Of a stretch of DNA of 64,000 bases, positions 1 through 7,830 are shown piece after piece. A program made the translations under genes and the position numbers. Within the stretch, counting starts at the first letter, position 1. Every line of letters starts with the position of its first letter. The notes beneath the pieces are model-generated. The model did not search any database. It saw only the letters and a program-made list of their open reading frames with translations, and was not told where the DNA came from. This DNA is from Cellvibrio sp. PSBB023 (GTDB taxonomy: Bacteria > Pseudomonadota > Gammaproteobacteria > Pseudomonadales > Cellvibrionaceae): contig NZ_CP019799.1 in assembly GCF_002007605.1 (NCBI RefSeq), forward strand, positions 1,240,001 through 1,304,000. The letters are read 5' to 3'.

Positions 1-1311
1 CGTGTAGTGCAAATCCAGCGCATAGCTTTGGTTTTTGGTTTCGTTGGTATTGCTGATGGGGTGGGCATTTTCCGGGTCATATTCCCAATTGCAGTAGGTG
101 TCCCAATCCGGGTGATTCGGGTTATTAACCAAATAATTAGCGGGTGGGTTGCAATATAGTTGTTTGAAATATTGGCGCTGAACCTGATCGATATTTATTG
201 ATTGGCTTTCGCCATAGGACGCACTGCTGCCAAGTGCTGTGAGTTTCAGCTCCAGACTGTCGGTTGCCATCCAGCGCGCCTTGGCCAGCCAGGACTCCAT
301 GTCCTGACCTGTGCCATTGACGATATTGGTTATAGCTTCGTAGCCAGGACGACCATCAAACTGCCCCCAATACACAGCACTGCCATGGGTACCCGGCTGG
401 TATTCGTCGCTGTTTTTATTACTGTAAGCAAACAGCACATCCGTGTTATCGGTTGGACGTGCAGCCAGTGCCAATGAGCCGGACAGGTTTTGACCGTTAT
501 CCCACTCGGGTACGCCATCGCTCAAACGCAGGCGGCCACCAAACTCGTCATCTGCCTCGCGCAAAATATCCTGTGACTCCAGAGTACGGAAGGTCGCTAC
601 ACCGCCACTGGCCGCTGCACCACCCTGCCCCGCATAAGCGCCTTTGAGGATTTCCACACCGTTCAAAAACTCGGTATCAAAAAACATCTCGCCGTTGCGC
701 TGGCCGTGGCCGCTGCGCTGGTAGTTCTGGCGCATACCATCAATATTCATATTGATGCGTCCAAAATCCTTTAAGCCACGGATATTCACTGACACGCTGG
801 GGTTTTGTTCATTAGTAACAGTGAAAACACCTGCGGTGGCTTGCAGGATTTCACTGGCATGGCGCGGACCACTGCGATCTATATCGGCACGATCAACACG
901 CGCAACACCACTGGCGCGGGCGTAAACACTCTCACTCCCCGCCAAACCACCGCCAACCCGCACAGCGCCCAGCACCAGGTTATTGGCATTGGTACTGGCA
1001 GAACGAATAAGCCAGCTCCCGTCACCCACCGCTATCGCCTGCAAACTGGTGTTTTGCAGCAGCCGCTGCAGGGCTGCTTCAGGTGTATAGCTGCCCTGCA
1101 AAGCTTGAGTATTTAACCCTTGCACCAAGCGCTCTTCATAGGAAAGTGTTACGCCCGCACGACGGGAAAAGAGATTCAACGCATCGCCCAAGGCGCCAGC
1201 AGGCAGATTAAACTCAATCGCCGCAACAGCTTCTGATTGGGCTTTGGCCAGGGGTGCTCCGACCGAAGCAAGCAGCAGAAGCAAAGCACCTATTACAAAG
1301 AGGGATTTCAA
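1..1311 (-). CDS. hasR: HasR-like TonB-dependent heme/hemophore receptor, 3' part outside window
   Basis: Outer-membrane receptor; the C-terminal barrel lies beyond the window edge (437 codons visible). I place the start at a TTG (1309-1311), because an in-frame TGA lies six codons upstream and GGAGA sits 6 bases before the TTG. A signal peptide (about residues 1-24, ending APLAKA) is followed by an STN signalling domain (about 30-85), the part that contacts a FecR-type anti-sigma factor. The plug contains VNIRGLKDFGRINMNIDGMR followed by QNYQRSGHGQRNGEMF, typical of the HasR and hemoglobin receptor group. It lies just downstream of a sigma/anti-sigma pair on the same strand, and a heme oxygenase is nearby, so heme is the likely ligand (inference). 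No hemophore hasA gene is visible; it could lie outside the window. Confidence 0.82.
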   Translation of the reverse strand, partial: MKSLFVIGALLLLLASVGAPLAKAQSEAVAAIEFNLPAGALGDALNLFSRRAGVTLSYEERLVQGLNTQALQGSYTPEAALQRLLQNTSLQAIAVGDGSWLIRSASTNANNLVLGAVRVGGGLAGSESVYARASGVARVDRADIDRSGPRHASEILQATAGVFTVTNEQNPSVSVNIRGLKDFGRINMNIDGMRQNYQRSGHGQRNGEMFFDTEFLNGVEILKGAYAGQGGAAASGGVATFRTLESQDILREADDEFGGRLRLSDGVPEWDNGQNLSGSLALAARPTDNTDVLFAYSNKNSDEYQPGTHGSAVYWGQFDGRPGYEAITNIVNGTGQDMESWLAKARWMATDSLELKLTALGSSASYGESQSINIDQVQRQYFKQLYCNPPANYLVNNPNHPDWDTYCNWEYDPENAHPISNTNETKNQSYALDLHYT

Positions 1312-1375
1312 GAACGGTCTCCATTTTCAGTTGGTTTACAACTAAAACGGATGAAAATGAGAAACCCGCAAATAC

Positions 1376-1396
1376 AAATGAGAATTCTTTACATTT
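1376..1396. promoter_or_regulatory. Possible Fur box upstream of the heme receptor
   Basis: TGAGAATTCTTTACA (1379-1393) matches the Fur 7-1-7 consensus TGATAATNATTATCA at about 10 of 14 informative positions. It lies in the 117-base gap between the anti-sigma gene and the receptor. The match is partial; a sigma factor-dependent promoter is also expected in this gap but cannot be told apart by eye. Confidence 0.3.
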
Positions 1397-1428
1397 ATTT
1401 TAACGAAGGAGTTTTAATTAGGCAGCCG

Positions 1429-2427
1429 CTAAGACCACGCGACTTTTTGCGGAACAATTTCAGCCCACCAGCGAGTGAAATAACGCACATCGGCGTTAGT
1501 AGCCAAAGCGAGTGTGCGCAGGATTAAATCGGTATCGCGCAGTTGGTATACGCCCGACACTTGAAAATTCTCCAGATCAGGCGCGCAGCGTAACACCCCT
1601 CGACGATAGCGCCCCAGCTCTGCCAGCAAGTGCTTCAACGGCATATTGCGTACGGCAAATACTCCATCAATCCATGCGCTGTAATCAAACATGTGACTGT
1701 CCACGGGCGTGATATTGCGTGTGCTCAGGCGCACCACCTGCCCCGCCGCTATCAACAAAGGTTCTGATGCGCGCGCTGGCTGTACCAGCAAGCTGCCATC
1801 GATTGCTTGTACCAGACTTGATTCCGGCTCTTGCCGAACTAATAACCGCGCACCAAAACTGGTGATTAAGCCTTGTGTAACCTCAACGACGAATGGACGT
1901 GTATCAGCAGCGACAGCCACCGACAATTCGCCGCGCGCCAACGACAGGCGCCGTTCGCTGTCATTAAAATTCACGCTGCTGGCTGAGTCGGTATTGAGAA
2001 ATAACTGGCTGTTATCCGCGAGCCGATACTGCTGCCGCTCGCCCACCGCAGTGGCAAAATCGGCGCTCAGGCGTTGGATCACACCAGTGTCATTGATGCC
2101 CCACCCCAGTAGAAACACTCCCAACGTGGAGCCCGTTAAGGCGCAGAGAGCAGCACGACGGCTCATGCGGGAACGCTCAGTGTCTGCATTGCGCAGAGTA
2201 GCTTGGGCAAGGCCGGGCGCTTTGGATGCCACTTGTGCAAAGGGGGTTTCTATTTGCGCCAAACGCTCCCAGGCTAGCGCATGCAAAGGGTCGCTGTTAC
2301 GCCATTGCTGACAAGCTGCCTGCTCCAACTCACTCGTATTGCCGCCAGCCTCCAAACGAACACGCCAGGCAATCGCCTGGGTAATCACCGCTTGAGGGAG
2401 GGAGGTATTTTGCACAGGCGATGACAT
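1429..2427 (-). CDS. FecR/HasS-type transmembrane anti-sigma factor
   Basis: Inner-membrane signal transducer of 332 residues. The order is an N-terminal cytoplasmic DUF4880 region (about 10-60), one membrane helix (about 91-111, AALCALTGSTLGVFLLGW), a periplasmic FecR domain (about 126-230) and a C-terminal secretin/TonB-like domain (about 240-325, with the VSGVYQLRDTDLIL stretch). In this family the cytoplasmic part holds or activates the sigma factor, and the C-terminal part receives the signal from the STN domain of the receptor. Its ATG directly abuts the sigma stop codon (TAGATG), with GGAGGG as ribosome site, so the two are translationally linked. The receptor gene follows 117 bases later. 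It most likely senses heme receptor occupancy. Confidence 0.9.
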   Translation of the reverse strand: MSSPVQNTSLPQAVITQAIAWRVRLEAGGNTSELEQAACQQWRNSDPLHALAWERLAQIETPFAQVASKAPGLAQATLRNADTERSRMSRRAALCALTGSTLGVFLLGWGINDTGVIQRLSADFATAVGERQQYRLADNSQLFLNTDSASSVNFNDSERRLSLARGELSVAVAADTRPFVVEVTQGLITSFGARLLVRQEPESSLVQAIDGSLLVQPARASEPLLIAAGQVVRLSTRNITPVDSHMFDYSAWIDGVFAVRNMPLKHLLAELGRYRRGVLRCAPDLENFQVSGVYQLRDTDLILRTLALATNADVRYFTRWWAEIVPQKVAWS

Positions 2428-2949
2428 CTAATAGCCCTCCTGGTACGCAGCCTTGTAACAGGCGAGCATAGCTTTGGCCATGTACTTTTCGACCGACGAC
2501 AAGCTAATACTGAGCTGCTCGGCAATCTCTTTGTAGGTAAGGCCGTCAAGACGGGACATGAGGAAGGTGGTTTTTTCCAGCGGACGCAAACCGTCCAGCA
2601 GGTGATCGATACGGCTAAGCAATTCTAATAACTGTAATTGTTCTTCGACCGAAGGGACTTCTTGTTCTGGAAGGTCAGCAACCAACTCCAGGTAATGCTT
2701 TTCCAGCAACCGGCGACGCGCCTGATCCACCACTAAATTGTTGGCGACTCTGGCCAGCCAGGCGCGTGGATGCGCCAAGCTGTCAAGCACACCAGGCCGT
2801 GCCAATATGCGTAAAAAAGTATCCTGCGCCAAGTCTTGCGCGTTATGTAATCCTCTGGTGCGATGTACTAACCAACGCACCAGCCAGGCATGATGTTCTT
2901 CATAAAGCTTGCTGAAATCCTGGGGAATCGAAACATCGCCTGACGACAT
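2428..2949 (-). CDS. FecI/HasI-type ECF sigma factor
   Basis: Extracytoplasmic-function sigma factor of about 173 residues. Region 2 contains DLAQDTFLRILARPG and the ARVANNLVVDQARRR segment; region 4 contains GLTYKEIAEQLSISLSSVEKYMAKA, the -35 binding helix-turn-helix of the iron-starvation group. An upstream GTG would add 15 residues, but the ATG at 2949 has a good GAGGT site 5 bases ahead and gives the usual family length, so I prefer it. A Fur-like box lies about 50 bases upstream. The gene heads the sigma, anti-sigma, receptor order of a cell-surface signalling system. Confidence 0.9.
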   Translation of the reverse strand: MSSGDVSIPQDFSKLYEEHHAWLVRWLVHRTRGLHNAQDLAQDTFLRILARPGVLDSLAHPRAWLARVANNLVVDQARRRLLEKHYLELVADLPEQEVPSVEEQLQLLELLSRIDHLLDGLRPLEKTTFLMSRLDGLTYKEIAEQLSISLSSVEKYMAKAMLACYKAAYQEGY

Positions 2950-3000
2950 ACTGACCTCATAAACCGTATGGGAATGATGGGAAATCCGCCACACTGTAAA

Positions 3001-3015
3001 TGATATTAATTCTCA
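3001..3015 (-). promoter_or_regulatory. Fur box upstream of the first sigma gene
   Basis: TGATATTAATTCTCA agrees with TGATAATNATTATCA at 12 of 14 informative positions. It lies about 50 bases upstream of the ATG at 2949, where a promoter is expected, so iron-Fur repression of the sigma, anti-sigma and receptor unit is likely. Confidence 0.7.
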
Positions 3016-3052
3016 TTTCAATTAATGCATTGAAACTCCTGGCAATCCCCCC

Positions 3053-4084
3053 TCAGCGAGTCACCAGCCGCAGCAACCCCATTAGGTTATGAATTTTGCC
3101 TTGGTAGGGCGATACCAGACTTTCCAAGGCTTGATCCGGTGCGGCTAAATCATAGGCACCAGTCACCCGCTGGGTTTCCATATCGCTACCGAGAATAACA
3201 ATCCGACTGCTGTGGTAGCGCTGCAAGGTCGCGGCGACATCCGCAATAGCGGCGTCTTGTACATATAAACGTTTATCTCGCCAGGAGCCCACATCCTCAA
3301 CCGCTAATTCGCTCAGCGCAAAAGTGCCGTTATTGGCAATCGTCAGCTGATCTCCCGCTAGCAGATGTTGCGCAAAAGTATCAGCCTGACCCACTTGCTG
3401 GTTTTGCACCGCCACTTTGCCACTGGCGACACTGACCGATTCGGACAACTTACCCATAACCACATTAAAGCGTGTGCCCAACACGGTCACTTTCAGCTTG
3501 CCGGTATTCACTACAAAAGGACGTGTATGATCAGGCACCACATCGAAAAACGCCTCGCCTTTTAGCAGTTGGATGCGCCGCTCTTTGTCACTGTAATCCT
3601 CGGCGATGGCGCTATCCGCGCCTAGATACAACTGGCTGCCATCGGTCAGACTGATCTGCCGGGATTCGCCAATACCAGTAGCATAATCTGCCTGAAGAAA
3701 CAGGCTCAGCGAAGGCAAGGTCACCAATATCAAACAAGCAGCAATGGCAACGCCTGCAAGCCTGCGGGCGTAATGGGCCCAAGGGGACACTGGAAAAACA
3801 GCAACATTGGCAGTGACCAGAGGCGTTTGTGGCTCTGGCACCACGGTATCCATCGGCGGCAAGGTCTGTAGCAGGCGCCACGTATTGCAAGCATGCGTCC
3901 AAGCGCTTTGGTGCTGCGGACTCGCAGCCAGCCAATCGAGGTGTTGCTGCATCAACGCCACATCTTCTGGATGCGCCTCAAGGCGCATCAACCAATCCAT
4001 TGCATCGGCCAGCTGAAGTTCGCGCTGGGTCGGCGGTTGTTCGCCTGAACCCGAAATGCGCGATGAATGAAAGGAGTCCTGCAT
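3053..4084 (-). CDS. FecR-type anti-sigma factor (second pair)
   Basis: Membrane anti-sigma factor of about 343 residues. The frame stays open up to a TTG at 4156, but the ATG at 4084 lies behind GGAAGG and begins a normal FecR N-terminus; the start is uncertain. It has the DUF4880 region (ADAMDWLMRLEAHPED), a membrane helix (LAGVAIAACLILVTLPSLSL), a FecR domain (RQISLTDGSQLYLGADSAI ... RPFVVNTGKLKVTVLGTRFNV) and a C-terminal signalling domain with VTGAYDLAAPDQAL. The sigma gene lies directly upstream on the same strand. No receptor gene follows, because the next gene downstream is the sigma gene of the heme receptor unit. The partner receptor must be elsewhere, or the heme receptor is shared. 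Confidence 0.85.
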   Translation of the reverse strand: MQDSFHSSRISGSGEQPPTQRELQLADAMDWLMRLEAHPEDVALMQQHLDWLAASPQHQSAWTHACNTWRLLQTLPPMDTVVPEPQTPLVTANVAVFPVSPWAHYARRLAGVAIAACLILVTLPSLSLFLQADYATGIGESRQISLTDGSQLYLGADSAIAEDYSDKERRIQLLKGEAFFDVVPDHTRPFVVNTGKLKVTVLGTRFNVVMGKLSESVSVASGKVAVQNQQVGQADTFAQHLLAGDQLTIANNGTFALSELAVEDVGSWRDKRLYVQDAAIADVAATLQRYHSSRIVILGSDMETQRVTGAYDLAAPDQALESLVSPYQGKIHNLMGLLRLVTR

Positions 4085-4186
4085 CTGCCTTCCCCGGTAG
4101 CTATTGTGATAAGCGCTCAACATAAAACTCATCTTCGTGTGACCATTATTGGGCAACCATTGTTATGACGAAGGAGCGCGCGAATT

Positions 4187-4768
4187 TTACCCACGGTTGT
4201 TTTTAATAGGCTCGTTTTTTGTCGATGTGGCGGTATTTTCCCGGTTAACCCCATCCAGATGAAGAGCCACCTTGACCATCGCCTGATGCACCAAGCGGTG
4301 CGCGCTGGACACGGAAACATCCAGTGCTTTGGCAATCTCGTCATAGCGCGCGCCACCTAAACGATGCATCTCCAGTGCCCGCCTCTCCTTTTCCGGCAGA
4401 GCCGCCAAGGCTTTCGCCACTTCATCCAGTTGTTCGGCATTCACCAAACTATCCTCCGGTTCCGGTAACGCGCTGGGCATCATCCAGGCGCACACTGGCG
4501 GCGCCTCCTCTTCAGGCTGATAGCGGTTTTCGAGATTCAAACGGCGTACGAAGTCCAGCGCCAGATTGCGCACTATGCGATACAAATAGGCTGAGGGTGT
4601 TTGCGCTGTCGGGGCGCTGGAGAAACGGAACCAGGCATCTTGCACAATGTCTTCCGCCGCCGCCCGGCTCCCGGTTAACGGCGTCGCATAGCTAATTAAC
4701 GCCGCGCGATGTGCCAGATAAGCATCGAGTTTGTCGCGGTCTGCAGGTGTCTGCTCGTCGGATATCAT
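4187..4768 (-). CDS. ECF sigma factor of the FecI type (second pair)
   Basis: Sigma factor of 193 residues. Region 2 shows AAEDIVQDAWFRFSS and YLYRIVRNLALDFVRR; region 4 shows LPEKERRALEMHRLGGARYDEIAKALDVSVSSAHRLV. The start is the ATG at 4768; a TTG immediately before it is also possible. No clear Shine-Dalgarno sequence is seen. The acidic linker between regions 2 and 4 (QPEEEAPPV) is longer than in the other two sigma factors of the window. It is divergent from the heme oxygenase operon across a 270-base AT-rich gap with Fur-like sequence, which suggests iron control. Confidence 0.87.
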   Translation of the reverse strand: MISDEQTPADRDKLDAYLAHRAALISYATPLTGSRAAAEDIVQDAWFRFSSAPTAQTPSAYLYRIVRNLALDFVRRLNLENRYQPEEEAPPVCAWMMPSALPEPEDSLVNAEQLDEVAKALAALPEKERRALEMHRLGGARYDEIAKALDVSVSSAHRLVHQAMVKVALHLDGVNRENTATSTKNEPIKNNRG

Positions 4769-4900
4769 CAATTACAACACTAGAAAGTGATTCGCCAAAG
4801 GAAAGTTGCGCGTGAATACGCGAAAAAGAAATTTTGCGCGCCACAAACTAGTAAAAATGAAAATAAATGTCAAATAGAATTAATTATCAATTAAAATTAC

Positions 4901-4925
4901 AATGAGAATAGAAAATATTTTCATT
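4901..4925. promoter_or_regulatory. AT-rich Fur-like palindromic stretch between divergent iron genes
   Basis: The stretch contains the perfect 12-base palindrome GAAAATATTTTC (4911-4922), preceded by AATGAGAATA, like overlapping Fur hexamers. It sits between the second sigma gene and the heme oxygenase operon. The match to the Fur consensus is loose. Confidence 0.35.
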
Positions 4926-4939
4926 TGAAGGGGGAAGAT

Positions 4940-4968
4940 TGGATTCTCATACGTCTTATAAGAATCCA
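4940..4968. repeat. Inverted repeat with 8-base arms and 13-base spacer
   Basis: TGGATTCT (4940-4947) and AGAATCCA (4961-4968) are exact reverse complements separated by 13 bases. The repeat lies 71 bases before the heme oxygenase ATG, so it would be in the promoter or leader of that operon. It could be an operator or a leader hairpin; the regulator is unknown. Confidence 0.55.
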
Positions 4969-5038
4969 TACCGTAAACAAGCATCTCAAGTGTTTGATGA
5001 ACCGGTGTTTATATCGACATTGATCCAGGAAATACCTC

Positions 5039-5656
5039 ATGTCACTACCTTTAAGCAATGAACCTGCTCCGCTCTCTTCGCTCCTGAAAAGCGTATCCAC
5101 TGACTCTCACGAAAGCCTTGATAAACGCATTATGTCGCTCTCGCCCTTTTCCAGCCGTGAACGCTATGCGCTGTTTGTGCGTACCCAGGCCCGCCTGCAT
5201 CAGGCAGCATCACCCTGGTTTCAAAACAAGACATTACAATCCTGGCTACCAGGCTTAGGTGAACGGGATCGTCTTACCGCTGTATTGCACGACTGTAGCG
5301 ATTTGGGCATCACTGCCAGTGAGCAAGTTGAAGATGCCCTAGCCGCAGCGCAAATTGATATCAACGATACCTATACCGCGCTGGGCTGGATTTATACCGT
5401 TGAGGGCTCAAACCTCGGCGCTGCCTTCCTGCTAAAAATAGCGCGCACCCAGTTGGGGTTATCAGAAACCTTCGGTGCTCGTCATCTGGCCGGTCATGAT
5501 GACGGTCGCGGCTTGCATTGGCGTCGTTTCCGCGAAGACCTTGACGCCATTTCACTAACCGATACACAGCGTAATCTGGCGCAGGAAGGTGCATTGGCAG
5601 CCTTTCACTTTGTGCGAGAAAACGTGGAATTACTCATGTCGGGCAAAGCACCATGA
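5039..5656 (+). CDS. hemO: Biliverdin-producing heme oxygenase (HemO/BphO type)
   Basis: Cytoplasmic enzyme of 205 residues that opens heme to biliverdin, releasing iron and CO. The proximal heme ligand is probably the His of DSHESLDKRI (about residue 24). The distal helix GWIYTVEGSNLGAAFLL matches the glycine-rich distal helix of the bacterial family, and the length is normal. The ATG has AGGAA 8 bases upstream. It overlaps the next gene by 4 bases (ATGA) and starts a three-gene operon with a DUF454 membrane protein and a TonB. Together with the HasR-like receptor it would complete heme uptake and iron release. The alternative, a bacteriophytochrome partner enzyme, is less likely because no phytochrome gene is nearby. 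Confidence 0.88.
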   Translation: MSLPLSNEPAPLSSLLKSVSTDSHESLDKRIMSLSPFSSRERYALFVRTQARLHQAASPWFQNKTLQSWLPGLGERDRLTAVLHDCSDLGITASEQVEDALAAAQIDINDTYTALGWIYTVEGSNLGAAFLLKIARTQLGLSETFGARHLAGHDDGRGLHWRRFREDLDAISLTDTQRNLAQEGALAAFHFVRENVELLMSGKAP

Positions 5657-6036
5657 TGAAATGGTTATGGCGTAGTTTGGCCTTGATAGCGCTGATACTA
5701 GGCTTTATCGGTGTCATAGTGCCCGGCATGCCTACTACGGTCTTTATGCTAATGGCGGCTGGTGCAGCATCACGTGGCTGGCCAGCCCTGCATGACTGGC
5801 TTTTAAGACACCCGCGCTTTGGCCCGCCTATTCATCATTGGCGCGACCATGGTGCCGTCCCGCGCAAAGCAAAATGGCTGGCCCTGGCCACCATGCTGCT
5901 GAGTATGTGGATGATTTGTGTATCGCCCAGCGCGCTGTGGGTGAAATGGTGCATCCCCTCGTTTATGACACTGATCCTTATCTGGCTGTGGACACGGCCA
6001 GAAATAAAATCTATTGCAACAGAACATCATCCCTAA
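5653..6036 (+). CDS. DUF454 (YbaN-type) inner-membrane protein
   Basis: Small membrane protein of 127 residues. The N-terminal half carries the DUF454 signature LGFIGVIVPGMPTTVFMLMAA, followed by the conserved segment with HPRFGPPIHHWRDHGAVPRKAKW. Two more hydrophobic segments follow (LALATMLLSMWMICV and IPSFMTLILIWLW). The molecular function of the family is unknown. It overlaps the heme oxygenase stop codon and the TonB start codon (TAATG), so it is co-translated with both. Its position suggests an accessory role in heme or iron uptake, which is inference from context only. Confidence 0.85.
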   Translation: MMKWLWRSLALIALILGFIGVIVPGMPTTVFMLMAAGAASRGWPALHDWLLRHPRFGPPIHHWRDHGAVPRKAKWLALATMLLSMWMICVSPSALWVKWCIPSFMTLILIWLWTRPEIKSIATEHHP

Positions 6037-6839
6037 TGCAGACGCCGTCCTACCCTTTGTATTCGCAAGCGACAGACAACAATTTACGAACCGACAGCCT
6101 CGGACTGGTCATAGTGATCGGCATGCACGCACTTATTATTCTGATCGCGCTTTGGACACCACTAACACTGCCAGTACCCGATACACAAGCTGCGGCACCA
6201 AAAGTAATGGAAGTTTCCTTATTAACGGCCGCACCGCCCCAACCAGTCACAGAGCTGTCCCCGGGACCACAACAAGTGGAGGCTGCTGCGACACCACAGA
6301 CGATAGAAACTATTGAGCAACAGGAGTTACTCACCCATAAGGATGCACAGACCACCATCAGCGATGCCCCCAAAACCCCCGAGCCGATAAAGGAAAAGAT
6401 CCCGGAGACAGTAGAGGAGGAAGTCATTACCGAACAGCAAATATCGGCACAACCGGCACCGGACACCACCGCACCAACGGCGCTACCGGCTGCGCCAGCA
6501 GAGACAGCAACAGCAGCCAACATGGGCGCGAATCAGCAACAACTGCGTGAGGTTCAGAATTGGCAACAGCAATTACAAACCCACCTTGAACGCAGAAAGC
6601 GTTACCCACGTCAGGCGCAGATGCGCAATCAGGAAGGAATGCCCTGGGTAAAATTCAGTATGGATCGCAATGGCCAGGTATTATCGGTAATGCTGGCACA
6701 AAGCAGTGGCGTTGATTCATTGGATAAAGAAGCATTGGCCTTGGTAAAACGCGCCGCACCACTCCCGGCACCGCCACCCGAAGTGGAAGGCGAGACAATC
6801 ACCTTAACGGTTCCCATTGAGTTTTTTATCAACCAATAA
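6036..6839 (+). CDS. tonB: TonB family energy transducer (HasB-like position)
   Basis: Energy transducer of 267 residues linking inner-membrane ExbB/ExbD to outer-membrane receptors. The frame is open further upstream, but the ATG at 6036 overlaps the DUF454 stop (TAATG) and puts the membrane anchor (LGLVIVIGMHALIILIALW, about 22-40) at the N-terminus as required. A Pro/Glu/Thr-rich periplasmic spacer (about 60-165) leads to a C-terminal domain with RYPRQAQMRNQEGMPWVKFS and a final PIEFFINQ. No exbB or exbD accompanies it, so it must use a motor encoded elsewhere. Its place in the heme oxygenase operon points to a dedicated TonB for heme uptake, as HasB is in other Has systems. Confidence 0.9.
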   Translation: MQTPSYPLYSQATDNNLRTDSLGLVIVIGMHALIILIALWTPLTLPVPDTQAAAPKVMEVSLLTAAPPQPVTELSPGPQQVEAAATPQTIETIEQQELLTHKDAQTTISDAPKTPEPIKEKIPETVEEEVITEQQISAQPAPDTTAPTALPAAPAETATAANMGANQQQLREVQNWQQQLQTHLERRKRYPRQAQMRNQEGMPWVKFSMDRNGQVLSVMLAQSSGVDSLDKEALALVKRAAPLPAPPPEVEGETITLTVPIEFFINQ

Positions 6840-6846
6840 ATGCCCA

Positions 6847-7830
6847 TCAATTCAACGTAGTAACCGTGATCCAGTAATCTGTTACACGTGCAATGCGTAC
6901 AGGCAAAGTACCCGCAATCACAGTCAATATTTGCAGGGGAGCCTTTAGTTGGAATACACCGGAGATACGTAACTCCGCCACTGCTGGATCGCAACGCAAC
7001 ACACCTGGATGGTAGCGAGCAAGATCCGCAATAAAATCGTCGAGACGTTGATTGTCGGCAATGATTTGGCCATTCGTCCAGGCAGCTATACGCTGGTGAT
7101 GTTCTTCAATAAGGTGAATTTTTTGGCGATTAAACAGCGCTTGTTTTCCGCTATCCAATAAGACTTCAATGCCTGTGTGAGCAGGCTTTAACGCTACTGT
7201 ATGCTCATAAACTGCCACTTGAGTGATGTCGTCATCCAGCGCGCGTACTGCAAAGCGTGTCCCTAATGCACGGATATTTCCCACCGAGGTTGAAACAATA
7301 AATGGACGCTTGTGAGTGGAATTACCAGTGGCATCATCGGTTAGTATGTCCGGCTTCGTTTGAATCGCAATTTCACCGCGATGCAAATGGATCAAGCGCC
7401 GCTGCGCATCAAACTGCACACTGACCAAGCTACCAGTATTGAGTTGCAATTGGCTGCCGTCGGGCAAGCTGATCTGTCGTTGCTCGCCCTTGGCTGTGCG
7501 ATAGTCTGCCGTCAATACCGGCAATTGGCGATAGGCCAACCAGGCCAGCGGTAGAGCTGTTGCCATCAAGGCGATAGAGAGTAACTGCCGCCGATTCAGT
7601 CGCTGTCGCCCTAGCACTGGCTGACTCAGCTCATCCGGCACACGCTCCATCATCGCTTTAAATTGCATCGCAGCTTGCCAGGCACGTTCGTGCTCCGGTT
7701 TCTCAAGGCGCCACGTCAGTAGTTGTTGTTCATCGTTCGGGGTAAGCGCACCCTCTTGCATTCGCACCAACCAGGTGGCCGCGCGATTAATGACCTCGGG
7801 GGGAGGCGCTAGAACATCGCTGTTATGCAT
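6847..7830 (-). CDS. FecR-type anti-sigma factor (third pair)
   Basis: Membrane anti-sigma factor of 327 residues: DUF4880 region (VINRAATWLVRMQEGALTPND), a membrane helix (LLSIALMATALPLAWLAY), a FecR domain (EQRQISLPDGSQLQLNTGS ... RPFIVSTSVGNIRALGTRFAV) and a C-terminal domain (about 255-320). The ATG lies inside the last codons of the upstream sigma gene (22-base overlap), so the two are translationally coupled. It is convergent with tonB across a 7-base gap. It ends a minus-strand series that begins with the DUF3649-PepSY-DUF3325 module, so it probably serves a siderophore receptor encoded elsewhere. Confidence 0.87.
   Translation of the reverse strand: MHNSDVLAPPPEVINRAATWLVRMQEGALTPNDEQQLLTWRLEKPEHERAWQAAMQFKAMMERVPDELSQPVLGRQRLNRRQLLSIALMATALPLAWLAYRQLPVLTADYRTAKGEQRQISLPDGSQLQLNTGSLVSVQFDAQRRLIHLHRGEIAIQTKPDILTDDATGNSTHKRPFIVSTSVGNIRALGTRFAVRALDDDITQVAVYEHTVALKPAHTGIEVLLDSGKQALFNRQKIHLIEEHHQRIAAWTNGQIIADNQRLDDFIADLARYHPGVLRCDPAVAELRISGVFQLKAPLQILTVIAGTLPVRIARVTDYWITVTTLN

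Noticed and set aside
1709..2311. Plus-strand open frame of 200 codons opposite the FecR gene
   Set aside because: Antisense to a clear FecR gene, with no recognisable motif and a composition of low-complexity shadow type.
5838..6035. Longer N-terminus for the TonB gene of the heme operon
   Set aside because: It would overlap the DUF454 gene by 200 bases and place 66 polar residues before the membrane anchor; the ATG at 6036 is coupled to the DUF454 stop.
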